DNA of 64,000 nt from Actinophytocola oryzae (GTDB taxonomy: Bacteria > Actinomycetota > Actinomycetes > Mycobacteriales > Pseudonocardiaceae): assembly GCF_004364325.1 (NCBI RefSeq), contig NZ_SOCP01000003.1:1-64000 (forward strand), written 5' to 3'. Both the position numbers and the translations under genes were made by a program. The first letter of the stretch is position 1. The number at the start of each line of letters is the position of its first letter. The notes under the pieces were generated by a model. The model worked only from the letters and a program-made list of their open reading frames with translations, had not been told where the DNA came from and did no database searches. Shown here piece after piece: positions 57,921-64,000 of this stretch.

Positions 57921-58495
57921 GGCGCACCTACTTTCGCCATGATCCGGTCGCGGCGTTCGGCACGGCGCTTCTCGAACTCGATCTTGGTGGCGTGGTACTC
58001 CTCACGCGTGTCGGCCCAGAACAGCGCGGTGCGCCACTCGCCGACGGTGAACGAGTCGTACGCACACGTGACGGTGTGCCGGCTGTCCAGCAGTGCCTGC
58101 GACTGCAACATGGTGTTGTGCGCGAGCACCTGGTTGATCACCGTCTCCATGTTCAGCTCGTCGTGGATGTAACGCAGTGCGGCGGCGATCGCGGCCAGCC
58201 CGTAGGCGCCTCGGTAGCGGGGCAGGACCGCGATGGACAGCTCGCAGGTCTGGCTGCGCCAGTCGAGCGAGGTGAGCCACACGAAGCCGACCACCTGGCC
58301 CTTGGTGCCGAGGACCGAGAAGATCCGCTTGACGTCGTGCTCCTCCTCGATCGTCCGCCGCTGGCTCGCCGTCAGCGCCTCCGTGTCGGACAGGGTCGCG
58401 AAGTCGGTCAGGTTCGCCTGGAACTTGTCGTCCCGCAACAGTTCCGTGCGCAGCGGCAGGTCTTCCTCCGCGAAGTGCCGTAATGACGCGATCAT
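57917..58495 (-). CDS. GNAT-family acyltransferase (first-listed of four)
   Basis: A 192-aa GNAT. Motif A is visible in LPRYRGAYGLAAIAAALRYI near 95, then the family helix and the strand LNMETVINQVLAHN. Its long charged C-terminal helix (KIEFEKRRAERRDRIM) sets it apart. GNATs transfer acyl groups from CoA or ACP to amines; in acylated RiPP pathways they attach the fatty chain. ATG 58495 overlaps the next-upstream gene stop by 4 bp. Confidence 0.75.
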   Translation of the reverse strand: MIASLRHFAEEDLPLRTELLRDDKFQANLTDFATLSDTEALTASQRRTIEEEHDVKRIFSVLGTKGQVVGFVWLTSLDWRSQTCELSIAVLPRYRGAYGLAAIAAALRYIHDELNMETVINQVLAHNTMLQSQALLDSRHTVTCAYDSFTVGEWRTALFWADTREEYHATKIEFEKRRAERRDRIMAKVGAP

Positions 58496-58914
58496 GAGGG
58501 CGCCTCCCTTCCCGTGCTGACGTGGACGTCCACGTCGTGGTAGCGGCCGCCGCCGAAGTGGTGTGCGCGCAGGCGGCCCGCGTGCCGGAAGCCACGCAGT
58601 GCCTCCGGCGGGCCGCCGACGCACACGAACGACGTGTAACGGCGGTGGCAGCGCAGGAACTCCGTGAAGGCGGCCAGGATCGACGGATCCGGTGAGGTGG
58701 TCGCGACCTCCGCCTGGCGGGGGTTGTCCAGGTTGGGTGCGTACCCGAGCACCGCGTCACCCCAGCCGAACAGGTGCGCCTCGCGAGCGGAGAGCACCTT
58801 GGCCAGCAGCGCGTCGTTCTGGGTCACCGGGTCCACGCCGAGGAAGCCACGCACGCCGGTGGCGGCGAGCCTGCGCACACCGTCGTCCAGCTTCAGCTGT
58901 GTCACGTCAGTCAT
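58492..58914 (-). CDS. Small GNAT-like protein
   Basis: A 140-aa protein. The C-terminus, RLRAHHFGGGRYHDVDVHV, resembles the closing strands of GNAT enzymes, and the middle has FTEFLRCHRRYTSFVCVGGP. The classical acetyl-CoA loop is not obvious, so it may be a divergent or half GNAT fold. ATG 58914 overlaps the upstream gene by 8 bp and its stop overlaps the next start by 4 bp. Confidence 0.6.
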   Translation of the reverse strand: MTDVTQLKLDDGVRRLAATGVRGFLGVDPVTQNDALLAKVLSAREAHLFGWGDAVLGYAPNLDNPRQAEVATTSPDPSILAAFTEFLRCHRRYTSFVCVGGPPEALRGFRHAGRLRAHHFGGGRYHDVDVHVSTGREAPS

Positions 58915-59353
58915 CGCGGAGCACTCCCCACTGCTGCCGGTCGACGGGTCCGCCCGCGTGCCAGATCGCCTGCGGCACGAGGGTTTCCCGTACGAAGCCT
59001 GCTGCTTCGAGCGGTTCGGTCGGGGTTGCGACGGCCGGGGTGACCCAGCCGTACAGGCGACGCAGGTTGAGCACGACGAACCCGTGGCGCACGGCGAGCC
59101 GGACGACCTCCGCGAGGTCGTGCGTGCCCGGCCGCAGGCCGATCTCCAGCCGCGCCCTGCGGTGGACCCAGTCGAGCTCGGCGAAGTGGACGACCGCGGT
59201 GTCGCGGACCACGTACACGTTCTTCGGCTCGATCGACGCGGGCAGGGTCAGCACCGGCGCGTCGGGGTCGGGCACGCCGAGCAGCTCGCCGCGCAGCCAG
59301 TGTCCACTCAGGAGCGGCCGGTCGGTCTGCCGGTAACCGGTGATCGTCATCAT
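58907..59353 (-). CDS. Small GNAT-like protein
   Basis: A 148-aa protein. DLAEVVRLAVRHGFVVLNLR and TEPLEAAGFVRETLVPQAIW match the second half of GNAT enzymes (helix, strand and 'aaGF' turn), with the usual C-terminal LRDD. The acyl donor loop is weak. Of the two adjacent ATG codons, 59353 gives an ATGA overlap with the previous stop. Function in the cluster is probably acyl transfer or a scaffold for it. Confidence 0.65.
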   Translation of the reverse strand: MMTITGYRQTDRPLLSGHWLRGELLGVPDPDAPVLTLPASIEPKNVYVVRDTAVVHFAELDWVHRRARLEIGLRPGTHDLAEVVRLAVRHGFVVLNLRRLYGWVTPAVATPTEPLEAAGFVRETLVPQAIWHAGGPVDRQQWGVLRDD

Positions 59354-59787
59354 CGCGCCGGCTCCGCTACGTGTCCGAAGTAGACGTAGCCGTACCGGTT
59401 GCCCTGGTGCACGACGACGTTGCGGAGCGTGCCGTCCTCGGAGAGGCCCAGCTCCTTGCAGAGCCGCAGGCCGCGCTCGTCGAACTCGCCGACCAGCTGC
59501 TGGAGCCGGACGACCTCGCGCTCGTTGCGGAGCGCGCGGACGACGTCGTGGTAGGCCCGGACCCAGCGCTCGTCCGACACGCCCGAGGACAGCCGCAGGT
59601 GGAGCTGGAAGTGGCAGCCGTGGTCGCCGCCGACCTGCTCGACGGCCCACAGCCCGATCACCCGGTCGCCGTCGCGGATCTCGCGGGCGTCCGTGAGCAG
59701 CTCGCGGATCTCGTGCTCGGCGAGGGTGTCCGGCTCGGCGGTGCGGAAGAAGAAGGTCGGCTCGGTGAACAGCTCCAGCACGGTCAT
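59350..59787 (-). CDS. Small GNAT-like protein directly after the 28-codon gene
   Basis: A 145-aa protein beginning MTVLELFTEPTFFFRTAEPD, with DRVIGLWAVEQVGGDHGCHF, VRAYHDVVRALRNEREVVRL and YVYFGHVAEPAR, consistent with a compact GNAT fold. ATG 59787 overlaps the stop of the 28-codon gene by 4 bp, so the two are made together. That coupling makes it the prime candidate for modifying the short peptide. Confidence 0.65.
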   Translation of the reverse strand: MTVLELFTEPTFFFRTAEPDTLAEHEIRELLTDAREIRDGDRVIGLWAVEQVGGDHGCHFQLHLRLSSGVSDERWVRAYHDVVRALRNEREVVRLQQLVGEFDERGLRLCKELGLSEDGTLRNVVVHQGNRYGYVYFGHVAEPAR

Positions 59788-59870
59788 GACTGGTCCGCCT
59801 CCCCGAAATTCGATGTGTTGGTCACGTTCGGAGCCGAATAGCACCCTGACGTAGGCATTGAGGTGGTCAT
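59784..59870 (-). CDS. 28-aa peptide gene, possible RiPP or acyl-acceptor peptide
   Basis: A 28-codon frame beginning MTTSMPTSGCYS and ending EADQS. It is rich in Ser, Thr and Asn with one Cys (10). It exactly bridges the exporter and a GNAT gene: its ATG at 59870 overlaps the exporter TGA by 4 bp and its TGA overlaps the GNAT ATG by 4 bp. Such perfect coupling on both sides argues for translation. It has no hydrophobic segment, so it is not a membrane peptide. It resembles no family I know. A precursor or acyl-acceptor role is inferred from position. Confidence 0.55.
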   Translation of the reverse strand: MTTSMPTSGCYSAPNVTNTSNFGEADQS

Positions 59871-61183
59871 GGCTGCCTCGCTTTTCGAACTGCCAGGGAC
59901 CACGCGATGGGCAGCCCGGTCACGAGGCTCGCCAGCGCGGCGACGGCCATCGTCACGTACAGCGGGTGGACGTCCGTGCCGGTCACGACCCACTCGCCGA
60001 CCGCGATCATGACGGCGAAGTAGCTGACGTTCAGCGCGACCGCGGCCGGGCCGTGGCCGATCTGCTCGAGCACGGTCACCAGCGCGATCATCAGCGCGGT
60101 GGCGCCGAACGTGGGGCCGACGACGGTGATGAAGCGGGTCGCGTGCTCGACGATGTCCCGGTTGGGCGACAGCAGTCCCATCAGGGGCCTGCCGAACCCG
60201 ACCACGGCGAGCGTGACGCACGCGTAGCAGCCCGCGACGACGAGCGTTCCCCTGCGCAGCACGGTCATCGCCTCCTGACCGGCCGCGAGCCGCTGGTTCA
60301 TCAGCACGGCGGTGGCCGACCCGAACCCGACCGCGGGCACGATCACGAACGTCTGGACCGTGTAGGCGATGGAGAAGCCGGCGACGGCGGTCTCGCCCGC
60401 GGGGGCGACGATCCGGAGCAGCAGCAGGTTCACCGCGAACAGGAGGAAGAACGACGCGCCGACGGGCACCCCGACGGGACCGAGCAGCCGCAGCACGTCC
60501 GGGCGCCGGCCGGTGGGCCGGATGCCCCTGGCACCCAGCAGGAGGATGCCCGCGGTCAGCTCGACGGCCCCCGCGAGGGCCGACGCGACCGGCACGATCA
60601 TGAGGCCCGCGCCGCTGAACACGATGACGATGGACAGGTTCAGGGTCACGTAGCACCCGGTGAGCAGTGCGGACGGCAGGCCGAGACCCGTGCCACGCAG
60701 CACTGCCGCGGTCAGCTCGCCGAGGATGCCGAGCACGTTGGCCGCCGCCATCGCGGCGAGGAAGGCCCGGAACGTGCCCGCGTGCTCGGGTGGCACCTCG
60801 ACGAGTGCTGCCAACACACCGGAGAGCCCGACGATCACGCCACCGACGAGCAGCGCCAGCAGCACGCCGATCCGCGCCGCACTGCCGAGGTTCGCGCCGA
60901 CGGAACGCTCGTCGCCGCGCCCGACGCAGCGGGCGACCACGACCTGCACGGTCACGGACAGCCCGGTGGTGACGGCCAGGAGCAGCAACGCGACGGGTGC
61001 GTACACCGACCGGATGTAGAGGGCGGCGTCTCCCATCCTGCCGATCACGCCGGTGACCGCGACCTGCGCGCCGAGCAGGACGACGTTGGACAGGACGAGC
61101 GGCGCGGCGAGCCCGGCGATCCGCCGGAACGATCCACTGTGGACCACGGGCGGGGGCGCGGGATGCTCGCTGACGGCGGTCAT
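59867..61183 (-). CDS. MATE-family efflux transporter
   Basis: A 438-aa membrane protein with 12 hydrophobic helices in two similar halves (LAAPLVLSNVVLLGAQVAVT at helix 1; VGVPVGASFFLLFAVNLLLL at the start of half two). MATE proteins export drugs or secondary metabolites using Na+ or H+. ATG 61183 overlaps the KAS III-like stop by 4 bp, and its stop overlaps the 28-codon gene. It is the probable exporter of the cluster product. Confidence 0.88.
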   Translation of the reverse strand: MTAVSEHPAPPPVVHSGSFRRIAGLAAPLVLSNVVLLGAQVAVTGVIGRMGDAALYIRSVYAPVALLLLAVTTGLSVTVQVVVARCVGRGDERSVGANLGSAARIGVLLALLVGGVIVGLSGVLAALVEVPPEHAGTFRAFLAAMAAANVLGILGELTAAVLRGTGLGLPSALLTGCYVTLNLSIVIVFSGAGLMIVPVASALAGAVELTAGILLLGARGIRPTGRRPDVLRLLGPVGVPVGASFFLLFAVNLLLLRIVAPAGETAVAGFSIAYTVQTFVIVPAVGFGSATAVLMNQRLAAGQEAMTVLRRGTLVVAGCYACVTLAVVGFGRPLMGLLSPNRDIVEHATRFITVVGPTFGATALMIALVTVLEQIGHGPAAVALNVSYFAVMIAVGEWVVTGTDVHPLYVTMAVAALASLVTGLPIAWSLAVRKARQP

Positions 61184-62007
61184 GACGTCACCCCGTGGGC
61201 GGACCTGATCTCCAGCTCGGCCCACGCGGACCGGCCGTCGTGGCCGGCACGCAGCAGCACGCGGTCGCCGTCGCGGACGGACCCGGAACGCAACGCCTCG
61301 TGCAGACCCAGCCACGCGTCACACGGACCCGGTCCGCCGAACACGGACGCGGCGGCGGCGAGCGCGGTGACCGGCGGCTCACCCTCGCCCCACGCGGTCA
61401 CGGCCACAGGCCCCTCGTCCCGGTGGATCCGCAGTGCGACTGCGGAGACCGTGGCGGGGGTCTCGCCGCCGGGCACGTACACCGGCTGGTCGACCACCAG
61501 CACGACCGCGTCGCCGTCCCGGGGCACCGACCAGCTCAGCAGGTCGAACACCGCGAGGCCACCGGCCTCGTCGAGGTGCGTGATGCCCAGGTCGTCGCCA
61601 AGGCCGCCGAACTCGTGCACCAGGCGGGGCAGCGCGGCCACGTACGGGTCCGTGCCCGGTCCGGAGCGCACCAGGTAGAACGGCGCGGGCGGGTCCACCC
61701 GGCCGAGCCCGGCCAGTGCCCGCTCGGCCACGTCCTCGCCCGCCGGCGCCTCGTCGAGCACCGCGAACCCGGCGTGCACGCGCACGCCGAGGCTCGTCAG
61801 CACCTGCGCGGTCTCCCGGCCGCGTTCGCCGGTGATGCGGGGCACCGGCACGTACGCAGGCGTCCCGTCGACCGCCACCGAGATCGCCGACACGGACAGC
61901 GTGGCCCGGCGTGGCTCCTCCCGCATGCGCGGCAGCCACGGCAGCGGCCCGTCCATGTGAACGAACGGGTCCCACAGCGAGGTGGGTGCCCTTCGCTTGT
62001 CAACCAT
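61180..62007 (-). CDS. Degenerate KAS III/thiolase-fold-like protein
   Basis: A 275-aa protein of uncertain family. Its middle, ITHLDEAGGLAVFDLLSWSV then AVVLVVDQPVYVPG, resembles the nucleophile helix and following strand of KAS III enzymes, but the Cys is replaced by Glu-Ala. The end, RDGDRVLLRAGHDGRSAWAE, resembles their last strand. It is shorter than a full KAS III. It may be a non-catalytic partner of the KAS III at the window edge. ATG 62007 overlaps the dehydrogenase by 8 bp. Confidence 0.5.
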   Translation of the reverse strand: MVDKRRAPTSLWDPFVHMDGPLPWLPRMREEPRRATLSVSAISVAVDGTPAYVPVPRITGERGRETAQVLTSLGVRVHAGFAVLDEAPAGEDVAERALAGLGRVDPPAPFYLVRSGPGTDPYVAALPRLVHEFGGLGDDLGITHLDEAGGLAVFDLLSWSVPRDGDAVVLVVDQPVYVPGGETPATVSAVALRIHRDEGPVAVTAWGEGEPPVTALAAAASVFGGPGPCDAWLGLHEALRSGSVRDGDRVLLRAGHDGRSAWAELEIRSAHGVTS

Positions 62008-63139
62008 CGCTGCGCCCCTTGAGGTAGCCCTGCGACACGTGCAGGCGCTGGATGTTCGTGGTGCCCTCCATGAACTCGAAGGCGCGGACGTCGCGGCACC
62101 ACTTCTCCAGCAGCGGGTGCTCGAACATCCCGGCCGGGCCCATCACCGACGCGGCCCAGCGGGCGGTCTGGAGGCCGAGCGGCACGGCGGAAAGCTTGGC
62201 CGCGGAGGGGAAGTACGTCTGCTCGGCGTCGTGGTCGACCTGCGCGGCCATGTCGTACACGAGGTGCCGCGCGGCCTCGAGGCGGGCGCCCTGCCTGGCG
62301 ATGCCGGGTGCGTTCGGCCGCAGTTCCGAGACCAGGTCGTGGATCGCGAGCGACGTGCCGACCGCGAGCGCGGCCACCTGGATGCGCATGTTGTTGAACG
62401 TCTGCATGGCGCCCCAGATCCCGCGCCGCGTCGGCGGCAGGTGCTGGCCCAGCAGCATGTCGTCCGTGACGGGCATGCCGTCGAACCACAGCTCGGAGAG
62501 GTACGCGCCACGCAGGCCCACCATCGGCAGGCGCTCGGCGCGGAAGCCCTCGGCGGGGACCTCGACGAGGACCGCGCGGATCGACAGCGGCGACGGGCCG
62601 GTGCGGGCGAACACGACGCCGATGCCGCCCCGTGCGCCACTGCCGATGTAGCGCTTGTTGCCGTGCATCCGGTACTCACCGGGCGCGACGCGCTCCAGCC
62701 GGGTCGTGATGGCCGTCGCGTCGTTGCCCCGCAGCGGCTCGGTCATCGCGAAGAACGTCCACGTGCGGCCGCCCGCGAGCTTGCGGTAGAAACGTTCCTT
62801 CTGCGCCTCGCTGCCGAGCACCTCGACGACCACGCCCGCGAGCGCCGGGCCGGGCATGGCGAGCACGAGGCCGCAGTCGCCGCGCGCCAGCTCGACCGTG
62901 CCGACGACCCGCTCCAGGCACGTACCGGTGCCGGTGTGGTCGGGCAGGACCGTCAGCTCCTCGTCGCGGTACTCGGCGGGGGTGGTGTAGAGCCGCATCA
63001 TCTTCAGGGCGGGCGAGTCGAGGTGCGGCGCCATGTTCGTCGGGTCGGCGTCCACGGCGAGTGCCCTGGTGCGCAGGTCGGCGGCGGCCTCGGCGGTGGC
63101 GTCGCGGCTCGCGCGCAGGCGGTCGTCGGCGTCGATCAT
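62000..63139 (-). CDS. Acyl-CoA/acyl-ACP dehydrogenase
   Basis: A 379-aa flavoenzyme. The helical N-domain precedes WTFFAMTEPLRGNDATAIT, the FAD-side strand. The C-domain ends FEFMEGTTNIQRLHVSQGYL, with Glu in the family position. It introduces an alpha-beta double bond into an acyl thioester. ATG 63139 overlaps the preceding short dehydrogenase-like gene by 4 bp, suggesting a heteromeric enzyme. Confidence 0.88.
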   Translation of the reverse strand: MIDADDRLRASRDATAEAAADLRTRALAVDADPTNMAPHLDSPALKMMRLYTTPAEYRDEELTVLPDHTGTGTCLERVVGTVELARGDCGLVLAMPGPALAGVVVEVLGSEAQKERFYRKLAGGRTWTFFAMTEPLRGNDATAITTRLERVAPGEYRMHGNKRYIGSGARGGIGVVFARTGPSPLSIRAVLVEVPAEGFRAERLPMVGLRGAYLSELWFDGMPVTDDMLLGQHLPPTRRGIWGAMQTFNNMRIQVAALAVGTSLAIHDLVSELRPNAPGIARQGARLEAARHLVYDMAAQVDHDAEQTYFPSAAKLSAVPLGLQTARWAASVMGPAGMFEHPLLEKWCRDVRAFEFMEGTTNIQRLHVSQGYLKGRSDG

Positions 63140-63759
63140 GACTGTTCTCCCTTGCAGACCCAGGTGTTCGCGACGAGGTCCGCGACGTAGAGCGCCCGGA
63201 CGGGGTGGTCGGCCATGTAACCGCTGGCACCGAACAGCTTCGTGACCTCCCAGTCCAGGGCGGTGAGCTGGGCGTGGATGTCCACGATGGACTCGTTCGT
63301 CGGGTCCAGCGCGGTGGTCTCCAGGTACCGGCGCAGCATCTCGACACCCGCCAGCACGTCCGCGACACTGCCCTGGTTGAGCTGCTTGCGGATCAGGGGC
63401 TCGCCGCCGCCGGTGCGGCCGGTGAGGTGCTCGACAGCCGCGTCGAGGTGGCACCGGGTCAGTCCAACGCGCACGGCCGCGAGCCGCAGGCCCACGTCCA
63501 GCACGCACCCGGACGGCTCGGTGGGACGCTCCGACTGCCGCAGGTCGAGGATCGCGATGCCCTCGTCCTGGACCATCGAGTGCCCAACGGTCGCACCGCT
63601 CGCACGTTCGGTCGGCACGGCGACGAAACGACCCGGCGCGACAGCAGAGACGTCAGCGTCGGAGAGGTCGCGCAGGACCTTCACGAGGCCTGCGGCGAGC
63701 CCGTCGGAGTAGCCGACACGCTCGTAGTCCGCGATGTCGACTGTGAGCGCACTGCTCAT
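63136..63759 (-). CDS. Short acyl-CoA dehydrogenase-like subunit
   Basis: A 207-aa protein, about half the usual length. The C-terminal helical domain is recognisable (LIRKQLNQGSVADVLAGVEM, ALDWEVTKLFGASGYMADHP). The N-terminal helical and beta domains are reduced to ~95 residues, without a clear FAD strand. It is probably a non-catalytic partner of the full dehydrogenase. ATG 63759 overlaps the KAS III stop by 4 bp. Confidence 0.72.
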   Translation of the reverse strand: MSSALTVDIADYERVGYSDGLAAGLVKVLRDLSDADVSAVAPGRFVAVPTERASGATVGHSMVQDEGIAILDLRQSERPTEPSGCVLDVGLRLAAVRVGLTRCHLDAAVEHLTGRTGGGEPLIRKQLNQGSVADVLAGVEMLRRYLETTALDPTNESIVDIHAQLTALDWEVTKLFGASGYMADHPVRALYVADLVANTWVCKGEQS

Positions 63760-64000
63760 GACTCCTCCGCAATTTCGATCACGACGACTTGGTAGTAGGC
63801 GCCCTGTCCGAGTGAGATCAGGACGCAGCGCTGGCCGGGAAGCAGGTCGCCCGCGCGGTCGGCGTGGTCGAGCGCCATCAGCGCGTCGGTGCCGAAGTTG
63901 TGGCCCTGCGTGGGGAGCAGCTCGGTGCGGAACTTCTCGATGCCGATGCCCGACTTGGCGGACACCGTCTTCCAGAACATGGCGTTGGACAGGTGCGGCA
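63756..64000 (-). CDS. KAS III-family ketosynthase (3' part; 5' end outside window)
   Basis: The last 80 residues of a FabH/KAS III-type enzyme are visible: the active-site-region Asn motif in TQGHNFGTDALMALDHADRA and the closing strand RCVLISLGQGAYYQVVVIEI. It would load the starter unit for the type II system. The catalytic Cys lies beyond the window. Its TGA overlaps the next start by 4 bp. Confidence 0.8.
   Translation of the reverse strand, partial: PHLSNAMFWKTVSAKSGIGIEKFRTELLPTQGHNFGTDALMALDHADRAGDLLPGQRCVLISLGQGAYYQVVVIEIAEES

Overview
The window is high-GC, densely packed DNA with GTG/TTG starts, ATGA/GTGA gene overlaps, an SsgA/B-type sporulation protein, a SARP regulator and LuxR-type regulators. 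This points to a filamentous, sporulating actinomycete; the repeat style and gene content would fit the Pseudonocardiales, but the genus is not proven by anything here.

Region 1 (1-2156) is the right end of an integrated element: the tail of an upstream gene, an excisionase, a tyrosine integrase and, 14 bp beyond it, a tRNA-Val whose 3' end is the likely attachment site. tRNA-Cys and tRNA-Gly follow. Region 2 (2200-8700) holds an ssgB-like gene, an OFA-type MFS transporter and a large SARP-ATPase regulator.

Region 3 (8766-31320) is a complete phage-tail-like contractile injection system (CIS) of the Streptomyces type. The minus-strand run carries, in transcription order, a beta-propeller surface protein, a DUF4255 cap protein, an AAA+ ATPase, sheath, tube, two small assembly proteins, a 821-aa VQRS-repeat protein, a second tube-like protein, a LysM hub protein, a VgrG-like spike, PAAR, gp25, baseplate J, tail protein I and a zinc-ribbon membrane protein. 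Two paralogous 208-aa LuxR-type regulators bracket it. A plus-strand single-pass membrane protein resembling CisA and a candidate cargo protein with an LQR..GNRA..VQR signature lie alongside. CisA-bearing systems in Streptomyces act inside the producing cell on cell death and development.

Region 4 (31450-38280) is ordinary accessory metabolism: a protease remnant, an aldehyde dehydrogenase, an acetyltransferase, a three-gene sugar ABC importer behind LacI-type palindromes, and a glycosyltransferase. A six-copy 30-bp-period palindrome array lies in the convergent gap before the glycosyltransferase; a two-copy version lies at 8711-8753, also between convergent genes.

Region 5 (38496 to the right edge) is a biosynthetic cluster. 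A LuxR-ATPase regulator faces a minus-strand run of at least 23 genes, most overlapping by 4 bp. Reading in transcription order: KAS III (cut by the window edge), a short and a full acyl-CoA dehydrogenase, a degenerate KAS III-like protein, a MATE exporter, a 28-codon peptide gene, four small GNAT proteins, AcpS, ketoreductase, ACP, ketosynthase, a Cys-less ketosynthase partner, an AMP-ligase, a double-hotdog dehydratase, a tricorn protease, three flavoenzymes, a LanM lanthipeptide synthetase and an 80-aa candidate precursor. This looks like a highly reducing type II polyketide (polyene acyl) pathway joined to a ribosomal-peptide pathway. The inferred product is an acylated RiPP, and this is the strongest candidate here for a poorly described system.
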